Assembly: GCA_900541025.1 (NCBI GenBank)
Contig: UQIL01000008.1
Location: forward strand, 1-64,000
Source: an uncultured Collinsella sp.
GTDB lineage: Bacteria; Actinomycetota; Coriobacteriia; Coriobacteriales; Coriobacteriaceae
Length of the DNA: 64,000 bases
Direction of reading: 5' to 3'
Shown: piece after piece, positions 16,468 through 25,197 of the stretch
How the letters are laid out: every line of letters begins with the position of its first letter
How positions within the stretch are numbered: the stretch's first letter is position 1
The notes under the pieces: generated by a model
Databases searched by the model: none
What the model was told of the DNA's origin: nothing
The model's input: only the letters and a program-made list of their open reading frames with translations
Made by a program: the position numbers and the translations under genes

Positions 16468-17814
16468 ATGGAACACGACCTCACACGCGGCAATGTCCTC
16501 AAGACCATCGCGGTCTTTGCCCTGCCCTATATGCTCTCGTACTTTTTACAGATGCTCTACGGCATGGCCGACCTGTACATGATGGGGCAGTTCAGCGGTG
16601 CCGCCGGCATCACCGCCGTGGGCAATGGCGCGCAGACGCTCTATATCATTACCGTGACGCTCGTGGGCCTGGCCATGGGAACGACGGTCATCGTCGGCCA
16701 CGCCGTGGGTTCGCGTCGCTTCGATCGCGCCGAGACCGCCATCGGCAACACCATCACGCTCTTTATGGGCGTCTCGGTGGTGCTGGCCGCTGTCCTGCTC
16801 GCACTGTGCCCGCAGATCGTGACACTCATTGGCACGCCGGCCGAGGCAGTCGAAGGCACCGCCGCCTACCTGCGTATCTGCTTTATGGGCATCCCCTTTA
16901 TCGCCGCGTACAACATTCTTTCGGCCATCTTTCGCGGGCTGGGAGATTCGCGCTCGCCCATGTACGTGATCGGCGTGGCATGCATCATCAACATCGCGCT
17001 CGACTTTCTGTTTATCGGCCACATGGGGCTCGGCCCCGTGGGCGCGGCGCTCGGCACAGTGACCGCCCAGACGGCAAGCGTTGCCCTCGCGCTCGTGTGG
17101 CTCAAGAGTCGCCGCACGAACATCCACGTTAAGCGCAGCGACCTGCGCCCCCAGCCCGAGGTGCTCGGCAGCATTCTTAAGATCGGCGTGCCCGTGGCCG
17201 TGCAGGACGGCTGCATCCAGGTGGCGTTTATGTTTATCACCGTCATCGCCAACCACCGAGGGCTCGTCGACGCCGCTGCGGTGGGCCTGGTCGAGAAGAT
17301 GATCAGCTTTTTGTTCATTGTGCCGAGCTCCATGGGCGCCACCGTCAGCGCACTCACGGCACAAAACGCCGGCGCGGGCAAGGGCGACCGCGCACGTCAG
17401 GTACTCAAAGACGCCATGACGATCTCGGTGGTGTACGGCTGCCTGATCACGGTGCTGATGTGGCTGGTGGCGCCGGCGTTTATCGGCTTTTTTGCCAAGG
17501 ACTCCGCGGTAGTCGCCGCCGGCACCGGCTATATGCGCAGCTACATTTTCGACGCGATTTTTGCCGGCATCCACATTTGCTTTAGCGGCTTTTTCGCTGC
17601 GTATGGCAAGAGCTACATCGGCTTTGCGCACAACGTGCTGGCCGTGGCGCTCATTCGCGTGCCCGGCGCTTGGCTGCTGTCGAATGCCCATTCCGATACG
17701 CTGTTTCCCATGGGCATCGCCTCGCCGTGCGGTTCGATTTTGTCGGCAGTCATCTGTGTTGTCGCGTTTACCGTGCTCAACCGACGCGGGGCTTTTGACA
17801 AGTTGGCAGCGTAG
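16468..17814 (+). CDS. MATE-family multidrug efflux protein
   Basis: A 448-residue membrane antiporter with about 12 hydrophobic segments. The opening MEHDLTRGNVLKTIAVFALPYMLSYFLQMLYGMADLYMMGQFSG and the repeat of this pattern after residue 230 are typical of the NorM/DinF-type MATE fold. (Shown here in short: ALPYMLSYFLQMLYG.) Members export cationic drugs using sodium or protons. The ATG at 16468 has only a weak upstream GAAAG site. A palindrome between promoter elements suggests control by a repressor, which is not encoded next door. Substrate unknown. Confidence 0.9.
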   Translation: MEHDLTRGNVLKTIAVFALPYMLSYFLQMLYGMADLYMMGQFSGAAGITAVGNGAQTLYIITVTLVGLAMGTTVIVGHAVGSRRFDRAETAIGNTITLFMGVSVVLAAVLLALCPQIVTLIGTPAEAVEGTAAYLRICFMGIPFIAAYNILSAIFRGLGDSRSPMYVIGVACIINIALDFLFIGHMGLGPVGAALGTVTAQTASVALALVWLKSRRTNIHVKRSDLRPQPEVLGSILKIGVPVAVQDGCIQVAFMFITVIANHRGLVDAAAVGLVEKMISFLFIVPSSMGATVSALTAQNAGAGKGDRARQVLKDAMTISVVYGCLITVLMWLVAPAFIGFFAKDSAVVAAGTGYMRSYIFDAIFAGIHICFSGFFAAYGKSYIGFAHNVLAVALIRVPGAWLLSNAHSDTLFPMGIASPCGSILSAVICVVAFTVLNRRGAFDKLAA

Positions 17815-17825
17815 CGGGGCAACGC

Positions 17826-17912
17826 GAGATCGCTCTCATTGACGGCATCATCAGCGACGACCCAGCAACCTACGTGACGCAGATCACGGTGCCGGTTGCC
17901 CCGTCCAAATAA
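17826..17912 (+). pseudogene. Possible coding remnant after the MATE gene
   Basis: One frame reads EIALIDGIISDDPATYVTQI and then TVPVAPSK before a stop, with protein-like composition but no start codon or ribosome site and in a different frame from the MATE gene. It may be the tail of a lost gene. The evidence is weak. Confidence 0.2.
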
Positions 17913-17952
17913 GAACCGCCCGAAAGGCATCATGCTTTCCGGGCGGTTCTTC
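17911..17952. terminator. Bidirectional terminator between the MATE gene and ligA
   Basis: GAACCGCCCGAAAGGCAT pairs with ATGCTTTCCGGGCGGTTC. It is followed by TTCAATT on the + strand and by TTATTTGG on the minus strand, so it can end both converging transcripts. Confidence 0.8.
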
Positions 17953-17970
17953 AATTAGGCTATCGATGCA

Positions 17971-20199
17971 CTAAGCCTGGGGCACCTCACCAGTAGCCAA
18001 GATCTGCTCGAGTGCGTCCTCGTCCAGCACGGGTACACCCAGCTGCTCGGCTTTGGTGAGCTTGGAGCCCGCTTTGGGGCCGGCGACCAGGTAGCTCGTC
18101 TTCTTTGACACGCTGCCCGAAACCTTAGCGCCGAGCACCTTGAGCGCCGCGCCCGCCTCGTCGCGCGTGCGATTGACGAGCGTGCCGGTGAGCACGAAGG
18201 TCAGACCCGCGAGTGGCTGTGCGTCGGCAAGCTCGCCTGCCACGCCAGCGTCGGCTGCGGCTTGCGCGTGCGCGGCGCCCAAGTCGACCTCGAGCGACAG
18301 GCCCGCCTGGCGCAGGCGCTCCAGCACGGCAAGGTTCTCGGGCACGGCCAGGAACTGCTTGACGCTCGCCGCAATCTTGGGACCGATGCCCTCGCACTCG
18401 GCGATGTCCTCTTCGCTCGCCAAGATGAGCTTGTCAATCGACAGGAATCGCTCGGCGATGACCTCGCCCACACTCTTGCCCACGTGGCGGATGCCCAGGG
18501 CAAACAGCACGCGACCGAGCGGCTGGCTCTTGGACTTGTTGAGCTCGGCGATGATTTTCTCAGCCGTCTTGAGGCCTACCGGAATGGGGTCGCCCTTCTT
18601 GACGCCCTTTTTGCTGTTGGAGCTGGCATAAGTGCGCCCCGTGTCCAGGCCGGCGATGTCGTCGACTGTGAGCCGGTAGAAGTCCGCGACATCGTGGATC
18701 AGCCCGGCGGCGATCATCTTGTCGACGATCTCGTCGCCTAGGCCGTCGACGTCCATGCAGCCGCGGCTCACCCAGTGGAGCAGACGCTCCTTGAGCTGCG
18801 CGGGGCAGTCGATGGAGACGCAGCGGTAAGCGACCTCGCCATCCTCGTGGACCACAGGGCTGCCGCACACGGGGCAGACCTCGGGCATCTGCCAGTCAAC
18901 GCTGTCGGCCGGGCGCTTATCGAGCACCGGGCCCACGACCTCGGGGATCACGTCGCCTGCCTTGTGCACGATGATAGTGTCACCCTCGCGCACGTTTTTG
19001 CGGCGAATCTCGTCGATGTTATGCAGCGTGGCGCGCGCGATGGTGGAGCCGGCGACCGTCACCGGGTCGAACTCGGCGACCGGCGTGAGCACACCGGTGC
19101 GACCCACCTGGATGCGTATCTCGCGCAGGACGGTCTGCTTTTCCTCGGGCGGGAACTTAAAGGCGATGGCCCAGCGCGGCGCGCGGGCGGTAAAGCCCAA
19201 GTCGAGCTGCTGTTGGAAGCTATCAACCTTTACAACCACGCCGTCGATGTCGTAGTCCAGGTCACCGCGATGCTCGAGCGCCTGGGCACAGAACTCGTGG
19301 ACCTCGGCCGGCGTGGCGCAACGAGCCACGTTGGGGTTGACGCTAAAGCCGGCGCTACGCAGCCAGTCCAGAAACTCGCGCTGGCTGTGGACGTGCAACG
19401 GGTCGGTATCGGCAATGGCATAGATAAAGGTGGCCAGGTCACGGCGTGCCGTGACCTTGGGATCCTTTTGGCGCAGGCTGCCGGCGGCGGCGTTGCGCGG
19501 GTTGGCGAAGGGGTCGCGACCCTCGGCATCGGCCTCGTCGTTCAGACGAACAAAGCTGCCCTTGGGCATATAGACCTCACCGCGCACCTCAATGGTGCGC
19601 TCGCGGTCGGCGCCCATGTGGGCGAGCGCCGGCTCGGACAGGTGCATGGGCACATCCTTGATGGTACGGACGTTGAGCGACACGTCCTCGCCCGTGGTGC
19701 CATCGCCGCGCGTGGCCGCGCGCACGAAGGTGCCGCTTTGGTAGGTAAGCGCCACGCCCAGACCGTCGATCTTAAGCTCGCAGGTATAGGTGACGCTACC
19801 GGCACCGAGCGCATCCTCGGTACGCTGGAGCCACGCGTCGAGTTCGTCCAGATCCATGGCATCGTCCATGGAATACATGCGTGCCATGTGCGTGACCGGC
19901 GTAAACTGCTCGCTCACGTAGCCGCCCACGCGCTGGGTATAGCTGTCGGGCGTCACCAGGTCGGGGTAGGTCGCCTCGATCTCCTGCAGCTCAACGAGCA
20001 TTTTGTCAAAGGCGGCATCCGTGATCTCGGGCGCATCGAGCATGTAGTAGCGATAGGCGTGGTAATCGAGCTCGTGGCGCAGCTCGGCCGCACGCGCTGC
20101 CGCCTGGGCACGGGCGTCGGCCGGTGCGGCGGCATCCGCGCTCGCGGGCGTTTCGGTATCGATGTCCACGCCTTCACCAAACAGGCTCGATTGCTCCAT
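17971..20199 (-). CDS. ligA: NAD+-dependent DNA ligase LigA
   Basis: A 742-residue replicative and repair ligase that seals nicks with NAD+. After a 30-residue acidic/Ala-rich extension comes the Ia domain (HAYRYYMLD), the adenylation domain with the active Lys in CELKIDGLGVAL, the OB fold, a four-Cys zinc finger (CPVCGSPV and CVSIDCPAQ), helix-hairpin-helix repeats, and a C-terminal BRCT domain (LAGLTFVLTGTLVNRTRDEA). The whole set is intact. GAAGGAG precedes the start by eight bases. The family usually has about 670 residues; the surplus is the N-terminal extension and an insert before BRCT. Confidence 0.97.
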   Translation of the reverse strand: MEQSSLFGEGVDIDTETPASADAAAPADARAQAAARAAELRHELDYHAYRYYMLDAPEITDAAFDKMLVELQEIEATYPDLVTPDSYTQRVGGYVSEQFTPVTHMARMYSMDDAMDLDELDAWLQRTEDALGAGSVTYTCELKIDGLGVALTYQSGTFVRAATRGDGTTGEDVSLNVRTIKDVPMHLSEPALAHMGADRERTIEVRGEVYMPKGSFVRLNDEADAEGRDPFANPRNAAAGSLRQKDPKVTARRDLATFIYAIADTDPLHVHSQREFLDWLRSAGFSVNPNVARCATPAEVHEFCAQALEHRGDLDYDIDGVVVKVDSFQQQLDLGFTARAPRWAIAFKFPPEEKQTVLREIRIQVGRTGVLTPVAEFDPVTVAGSTIARATLHNIDEIRRKNVREGDTIIVHKAGDVIPEVVGPVLDKRPADSVDWQMPEVCPVCGSPVVHEDGEVAYRCVSIDCPAQLKERLLHWVSRGCMDVDGLGDEIVDKMIAAGLIHDVADFYRLTVDDIAGLDTGRTYASSNSKKGVKKGDPIPVGLKTAEKIIAELNKSKSQPLGRVLFALGIRHVGKSVGEVIAERFLSIDKLILASEEDIAECEGIGPKIAASVKQFLAVPENLAVLERLRQAGLSLEVDLGAAHAQAAADAGVAGELADAQPLAGLTFVLTGTLVNRTRDEAGAALKVLGAKVSGSVSKKTSYLVAGPKAGSKLTKAEQLGVPVLDEDALEQILATGEVPQA

Positions 20200-20346
20200 A
20201 GCGGCACTCCTTCGCTCGATTTCAAACGGATACTAGAGTACCACCGGTCGCAAAGGGGCCGAATAGCGGTCTCAAACCGCACCGAATCGGCAGCCGTCGG
20301 ATCGGGGTGGATCGCGCGATCAAACCATGCCCTTGCCGTTTCTAAA

Positions 20347-20377
20347 TGATCCGTTTCCTCCGTCCCCAACGGATCAA
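20347..20377. repeat. GATCCG/CCGTCCCC palindrome (copy 1)
   Basis: TGATCCGTTTCCTCCGTCCCC followed by AACGGATCA; the ends GATCCG/CGGATC pair. A second, expanded copy is at 63763-63829. Confidence 0.55.
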
Positions 20378-20384
20378 TAAGAAA

Positions 20385-20420
20385 AGAGGGGCTGCCCCGC
20401 GTTGGCGGAACAGCCCCTCT
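20385..20420 (-). terminator. Terminator of the HtrA-type protease gene
   Basis: AGAGGGGCTG...CAGCCCCTCT stem, with TTTCTTATT after it on the minus strand, 27 bases after the stop codon. Confidence 0.85.
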
Positions 20421-20446
20421 GGCATTGGTATGTGCGAAACGGCTCG

Positions 20447-21910
20447 TTAGAAACCCTGACCGTAGCCCTGACCCTGGCCCTGCTGGCCCAGCAGCTCCTC
20501 CAGATACTGGCGCAGCTGCTCATCGGTAATACCGCCGTTGCCGGTGTCGGTCGCGCTGTCGTCCTGCTGCTGGTTCTGCAGCTTCTCATCGGAGCCCAGC
20601 TCGACGGTGACCTTCTTCTCGTCCTTGCCGCGCATAAGCGTAATCTCGACCTTCTCGCCCACCTCGTGGCTGCGCAGCGCGATGATCAGGCCGTCGGCAC
20701 TCGTGATCTCATCGTCGCCCAGCTTGGTAATGACATCGCCCTCTTGGATGCCAGCCTTGGCGGCGGGACCGTCCTCGACGACGCTCGCCACGTACGCGCC
20801 GCTGTCGGTGCTCAGCTTGTTGGTACGGGCGTTGAGCGCATTGACGCTCGAAAGCGTGGCGCCCAAGTACGGATGCACCGGCGTCTTGCCGCCGATGATC
20901 TGGTCGGCAATGTTCTTGGCGTAGTTAACGGGAATAGCAAAGCCAACGCCCGAGCTGGAGCCCGAGTAGCTCTCGATGAGCGAATTGATACCCACGAGCT
21001 CGCCGTTGTCGTTAACGAGCGCGCCGCCGGAGTTACCCGGGTTGATAGCGGCATCGGTCTGGATCATGTTGGCATAGATGGTGTTGCCGCTGGTAGAGCT
21101 CATGGCGGTGGAGCGATAGAGCGCCGACACGATACCCGTGGAGACGGACTGCTCGTTGCCGAACGGCGAGCCGATCGCCATGACCCACTCGCCCACGTTG
21201 AGCTTGGAGGAATCGCCGATCTCGATCGGCGTGAGCTTGGAGGCGTCAGCATCCTTGAGCTTGATGACGGCCAGGTCGCTCGAAGCATCGTTGCCCACGA
21301 ACTCGGCCTCGTAGGTGGTGCCGTCGTCCATGGTCACCACGTACTGGTCGTAACCATCGACCACGTGGTTGTTGGTGAGGATGTGGCCCTCGGTATCGAG
21401 CACCACGCCCGAACCGACGCTGCCCGAATTGTCCGACTCGTCGGCAGACTGCGAAAGCGAGCCATTCTGGCTGCCGCTCGAAGTGGCGGTAATGGAAACC
21501 ACGGAGGGCAGGGCCTTGGCAGAAACGGCCTCGGCCAGCGTGGTGTCCTCGGAATCAATCGTAATCTTTTGCGTCGACGAGCCAGATGCGCCCGCCGTCA
21601 CGGCATTCTTTCCGCCGCCAATGTTGAGCGTGCCGCTCATAATGAGCGCAATGACCAGCAGGGCGCCGCAGGCGCAGCCGGCAAGTGCCGTAATAAAGAT
21701 CGGCAGCTTTTTGGTCTTGGTCTTGACCACCGTGTGCTTGTTCACGACCTGCTGGCCACCCAGCGGCTGGCCGGTCTGCGTGTCGTAGGCCTGCACGTAA
21801 GGAATGTTGTTGCCATCGGCAGGCGTCGACTCTACCTGCACACGCGGCTGCTGTTGGGTCTCGCCGGCGTTGCCCGCATCCTGGGGACGCTGGGAATCGT
21901 ACTCGCTCAT
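20447..21910 (-). CDS. HtrA/DegP-type membrane-anchored serine protease with PDZ domain
   Basis: A 487-residue quality-control protease acting outside the membrane. Residues 1-60 are a hydrophilic cytoplasmic stretch, followed by one membrane helix (LPIFITALAGCACGALLVIA), then the trypsin-like domain with catalytic His in NNHVVDGY, Asp in SSDLAVIKL and Ser in NPGNSGGAL, and one PDZ domain (AGIQEGDVITKLGDDE). A Gln/Gly-rich tail ends GQGQGYGQGF. The start at 21910 has AAAGGA; a longer reading to 21949 lacks a site. It resembles actinobacterial PepD/HtrA. The order beside ligA suggests no operon. Confidence 0.93.
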   Translation of the reverse strand: MSEYDSQRPQDAGNAGETQQQPRVQVESTPADGNNIPYVQAYDTQTGQPLGGQQVVNKHTVVKTKTKKLPIFITALAGCACGALLVIALIMSGTLNIGGGKNAVTAGASGSSTQKITIDSEDTTLAEAVSAKALPSVVSITATSSGSQNGSLSQSADESDNSGSVGSGVVLDTEGHILTNNHVVDGYDQYVVTMDDGTTYEAEFVGNDASSDLAVIKLKDADASKLTPIEIGDSSKLNVGEWVMAIGSPFGNEQSVSTGIVSALYRSTAMSSTSGNTIYANMIQTDAAINPGNSGGALVNDNGELVGINSLIESYSGSSSGVGFAIPVNYAKNIADQIIGGKTPVHPYLGATLSSVNALNARTNKLSTDSGAYVASVVEDGPAAKAGIQEGDVITKLGDDEITSADGLIIALRSHEVGEKVEITLMRGKDEKKVTVELGSDEKLQNQQQDDSATDTGNGGITDEQLRQYLEELLGQQGQGQGYGQGF

Positions 21911-22077
21911 AGCTGCGATCCTTTCGTCAAATAACCAAAGGCCCGCCAAACATGTGGCGGGCCATCATTGTTCACGTTGAGTTGTACCCCAATATGCGGG
22001 CGCAAGTGTATGAGAACGCAATCTTTTAGGAAGGCTTAAGTTCTGCTGCAGATTCGAGAGGAACCCGCACCCGCGTC

Positions 22078-22115
22078 AAAACCACCACAAAGGTGCCTGT
22101 CCCCTTTGTGGTGGA
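22078..22115 (-). terminator. CCACCACAAAGG-family terminator (copy 6), 3' of the GlnR-like gene
   Basis: A perfect hairpin CCACCACAAAGG/CCTTTGTGGTGG with GTGCCTGTCCCC in the loop region, 4 bases after the stop codon; the minus strand continues TTTTGACG. Confidence 0.75.
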
Positions 22116-22118
22116 AAT

Positions 22119-22781
22119 CTAGTCCTTAAACAGATAACCCACGCCGCGGACGGTGGTGATGTGTGCCGCGATCTGCGGACCCACCTTGGAGCGGATGCGT
22201 CGAATGTGCACGTCGACGGTGCGCGTGCCGCCGCAGTACTCAAAGCCCCACACGCGGTGCAGCAGCACTTCGCGGCTGTAGGCACGGTTGGGGTGCGTCG
22301 CCAAAAAGCTCAGCAGCGAGTACTCCATCAGCGTCAGGTCGATGGGCTCGTTATCGAGCGTTACCTGGTAGGTAGCCAGGTTGATCTCGAGGTTATCGAT
22401 GTTGAGCACATCGTCGGCGGTGACGGTCTCCTCCTCGCCCATCAGGCGCTGTGCACGAGCCTTAAGCTCGTTGGGCGTCGCCGTGGGGCATACAAAGTCG
22501 GCATGCGCATGATTGGGCAGGCGCAGGGTGCCGAGCGCCTCGTCGTCGACGATCACCAACATGGGGACGCCGCCGCGATCGTCAAGCCACTTGGCAATCT
22601 GATCGATGCGGTCGCTGCGGATGCCATCGGAATCGAGGATCAGCAGGTCAAAGTCGTGCGCCGCGGTCGGCGAATCGGGGGTTGCCAGGCTCACCTCGAC
22701 ACCCAGGGTGGTCGTCAAGCTGCGGGCAAACTCGTGGAAGCGCGTCGTGCGCGCCATGAACAGGGCACTCTTTTCGGACAT
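22119..22781 (-). CDS. GlnR-like orphan OmpR-family regulator with atypical receiver
   Basis: A 220-residue regulator. The C-terminal half is a winged helix of OmpR/PhoB type (EINLATYQVTLDNEPIDL, then LLHRVWGFEYCGGTRTVDVH and TTVRGVGYLF). The receiver part lacks the usual acidic pair at its start (ALFMARTTRFHEF) and the conserved Lys (VCPTATPNEL instead of DYLTKPF), though an Asp remains in LLILDSDG. That pattern fits actinobacterial GlnR, which controls nitrogen genes without a kinase. It follows glnA by 50 bases, with GGAGG before the ATG at 22781. GlnR is an inference from architecture and neighbour; nitrogen control of glnA is the likely role. Confidence 0.7.
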   Translation of the reverse strand: MSEKSALFMARTTRFHEFARSLTTTLGVEVSLATPDSPTAAHDFDLLILDSDGIRSDRIDQIAKWLDDRGGVPMLVIVDDEALGTLRLPNHAHADFVCPTATPNELKARAQRLMGEEETVTADDVLNIDNLEINLATYQVTLDNEPIDLTLMEYSLLSFLATHPNRAYSREVLLHRVWGFEYCGGTRTVDVHIRRIRSKVGPQIAAHITTVRGVGYLFKD

Positions 22782-22831
22782 ATCGGCCTCCAAAGAAATG
22801 AGCTCAATCGTACTGGAACAAGCCAGCGTGA

Positions 22832-24169
22832 TTAGGAGTTCGCCAGGTAGTGCTTGATCTCCCACTCGGTGATCGTAGACTCAAACTTATGCCACTCGGC
22901 GCGCTTCTTTTTGAGGAAGAAGCTGTGGATGTGCTCGCCGAGGGCATCCTTCATAAACTGCGAGTCCTCAAAGACGTCGAGCGCCTCTTTGAGCGAGCGC
23001 GGCAGCGGCGTGTAGCCGGCCTCGAGCATCTGGCGGTCAGTAAGTTTGAGCGTCTCAGCCGTTGCCTCGGGCGGGAGTTCCAGCTTGCGCTCGATGCCGT
23101 CCAGACCAGCCGCCAGCGTGACGGCGTTGACCAGGTACGGATTGGCCATGGGGTCGGGGCTACGAAGCTCGATGCGCGTGGACAGCTGCTTGCCGGGCTT
23201 GTAGACCGGGATGCGGACCATGCTCGCGCGGTTGCGCAGGCCCCACGTGGCGTACTGCGGCACGGAGTCGCCGCCCGTGGTGATGCGCTTGTACGAGTTG
23301 ACCGTGGGGTTGGTGATGGCGCTGATCTCGCGCGCGTGCGCCAGGATGCCGGCCATGTAGTGCTTGGCGATATCGGAGAGGTGGTACTTCTCGTCGTCCT
23401 CGCCCCAAAAGACGTTGTTGCCGTCGTGGTCGAACAGCGACTGGCACAGGAACATAGCACTGCCATCCTCACCCGCCAACGGCTTGGGCATAAAGGAGGC
23501 GTGGCAACCGCTCTCGTAGGCCTGCTGCTTAATGATGAGCTTGGCCGTGGTGATGGCGTCGGACATGCTCAGGGCCTCGGCATGGCGCAGGCTCATACCG
23601 TGCTGCGAGCGGCCAGCGGCGTGGAAGGTGTACTCCACGGGCACGGACATCTTCTCGAGCGTGAGGACCGTGTTGCGGCGCAGGTCGCGGGCGGCGTCGC
23701 TCACCGAAAGATCGAAGTAGCCCACGTTGTCGAGCGGCTCGGGGGTGTGCTCGTCGGGGAAGTAGTAATACTCCAGCTCGGCACCCACGTTGAGCAGGTA
23801 GCCGGCCTTCTCGGCCTTGCGGAACATGCGGCGCAGGGCATCGCGCGGATCGCCGGCAAACGGCTTGCGATCGGGAGTGCACACGTCGCAGAACACGCGA
23901 GCGACGCCGTTGTGGCTCGGGCGCCACGGCAGGATCTGGAAGGTCGAAGCATCGGGGAACGCCAGCATGTCGGCTTCCTCGGGCGTAGCAAAGCCCTCGA
24001 TGGCGGAGCCGTCAAAGCCAATACCCTCCTCAAAAGCGACCTCGAGGTCCTCGGGGCTAATGGCAAAGTTCTTGAGGCGGCCGAGAATGTCGACAAACCA
24101 CAGACGAACAAAGCGGATGTCACGCTGCTCTACGGAGCGGAGTACGTAATCGATGTTCTGCTGGTTCAT
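22832..24169 (-). CDS. glnA: Glutamine synthetase, type I (alpha-like)
   Basis: A 445-residue enzyme that makes glutamine from glutamate, ammonia and ATP. Conserved pieces: VRLWFVDILGRLKNFAI (N-terminal beta-grasp), GFDGSAIEGF, the metal-binding EGAELEYYYF-type stretch GAELEYYYF, KPLAGEDGSAMFLCQSL and NRASMVRIPVYKPG. The protein is short, and the C-terminal region lacks the NLYDLP adenylylation motif, so it should not be switched by GlnE. This matches the alpha class, controlled by feedback and by a repressor. GGGGAG precedes the start. It is followed by the GlnR-like gene, probably as one transcript. Confidence 0.95.
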   Translation of the reverse strand: MNQQNIDYVLRSVEQRDIRFVRLWFVDILGRLKNFAISPEDLEVAFEEGIGFDGSAIEGFATPEEADMLAFPDASTFQILPWRPSHNGVARVFCDVCTPDRKPFAGDPRDALRRMFRKAEKAGYLLNVGAELEYYYFPDEHTPEPLDNVGYFDLSVSDAARDLRRNTVLTLEKMSVPVEYTFHAAGRSQHGMSLRHAEALSMSDAITTAKLIIKQQAYESGCHASFMPKPLAGEDGSAMFLCQSLFDHDGNNVFWGEDDEKYHLSDIAKHYMAGILAHAREISAITNPTVNSYKRITTGGDSVPQYATWGLRNRASMVRIPVYKPGKQLSTRIELRSPDPMANPYLVNAVTLAAGLDGIERKLELPPEATAETLKLTDRQMLEAGYTPLPRSLKEALDVFEDSQFMKDALGEHIHSFFLKKKRAEWHKFESTITEWEIKHYLANS

Positions 24170-24302
24170 GTCGCTCCCCTTTCTTTCGGGCGGGTTTCGA
24201 CTGGTCTATATCGCAGATACTATCGCAGAAAAATGTTTCCGCAGGGTTAAAGCGTATCAAGCGCTCAAAAAACGTGGGCGAACAGGCTGGTATGACAAGT
24301 GA

Positions 24303-24674
24303 TTATCGCTCGGATTCGGAAACAATTTGCCTACACGCTCGTTCCAGCGCCGGAAACTCCATCGTCACCGCATCCCAAACAACCGATCGGTCGACATTGC
24401 CGTAATCATGCGCGAGGTAATTTCTCATGCCGATAATTCCACGCCACTCAATTTCGGGATGAAGCCGCTGCGAGCGTTCCGACAACTTGCCCGCTTCTTC
24501 CGTCACCCTAAGCGCGCACATCAAAAGGGAGTCCGCCAACGCCCTCGTCCGCACGTCATTCGCATGCAGAAACTCATCCTCGGTGATATCAAAAGCCTTG
24601 ATGCGCTCGTTCGTTTCAGCGATGGCCTCCAAGACCTCTTGGGCGCGGAGGCCGTCTGACTTACGCGCGATCAT
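24303..24674 (-). CDS. hepT: HepT-type HEPN toxin (type VII toxin-antitoxin)
   Basis: A 123-residue HEPN/DUF86 protein. The RNase motif RX4HXY is exact: R84-NYLA-H89-D-Y91. In the HepT/MntA pairs studied so far HepT cuts RNA and is silenced when MntA adenylylates the Tyr of this motif. The start overlaps the end of the antitoxin gene by 14 bases, with GGAGTGAT ahead of it, so the toxin is translated in step with its antitoxin. All expected residues are present, so it should be active. Confidence 0.88.
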   Translation of the reverse strand: MIARKSDGLRAQEVLEAIAETNERIKAFDITEDEFLHANDVRTRALADSLLMCALRVTEEAGKLSERSQRLHPEIEWRGIIGMRNYLAHDYGNVDRSVVWDAVTMEFPALERACRQIVSESER

Positions 24675-25155
24675 AAATGATCACTCCTTCGCGCTCGATT
24701 ACCGCGGCAAGATCGTCATCAAGATCGTCACTCGAAACGAGGTCGACCTGCCTCCCGGTTTCTTTGCGCACCGCCTCACCAAACGCCGACAACGCGAAAA
24801 GACCAAAGCCCTGCTCGCGATCAACTTCGAGACGTAAGTCGATATCGCTATCGGCACGCGCTTCGCCACGGGCATACGAACCAAAAAGAATCACGGTTTT
24901 GATGGCGGGAATCGAGCTGGCTGCCTCGCGGACGGCGGACTCAATCTGGGCAGTATCCAAAATGCCCACCGCGACGCTTTCGCTCGCAGAGCTTTTACCG
25001 AGTGAAGGAACAAACGGCAGTGAGCGCTCGCGCAGCATCTGTCTCATAAACATATTGACCGCAACAGACGAAGTCATGCCAAGTTCTTCGCACAGCTCGG
25101 CAAATGAATCTTTAATTGACGAGTCCACTCGCACACTCAACACAGACGCAGCCAT
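24661..25155 (-). CDS. mntA: MntA-type nucleotidyltransferase antitoxin fused to a RelB/DinJ-like DNA-binding domain
   Basis: A 164-residue two-domain antitoxin. Residues 1-50 (VLSVRVDSSIKDSFAELCEE then LGMTSSVAVNMFM) are a RelB/DinJ-type ribbon-helix-helix, normally found in other antitoxins. Residues 65-164 are a minimal nucleotidyltransferase with the exact motif GS-X10-DxD (G92 S93 ... D104 I D106). MntA proteins adenylylate HepT to block it. The extra domain could bind the promoter and make the pair self-regulating. AGGAGGT precedes the start by five bases. The gene is upstream of and overlaps hepT. Confidence 0.85.
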   Translation of the reverse strand: MAASVLSVRVDSSIKDSFAELCEELGMTSSVAVNMFMRQMLRERSLPFVPSLGKSSASESVAVGILDTAQIESAVREAASSIPAIKTVILFGSYARGEARADSDIDLRLEVDREQGFGLFALSAFGEAVRKETGRQVDLVSSDDLDDDLAAVIEREGVIIYDRA

Positions 25156-25159
25156 GGAT

Positions 25160-25195
25160 ACCTCCTGTATGACATTGTCTATATATTATCACACG
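25160..25195 (-). promoter_or_regulatory. Promoter region of the mntA-hepT pair
   Basis: On the minus strand GATAATATATAGACA gives a -10-like TAATAT; the surrounding TGTGATAAT...TATAGACA is partly symmetric, as an operator for the N-terminal ribbon-helix-helix could be. No clear -35 is seen. Confidence 0.35.
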
Positions 25196-25197
25196 GA

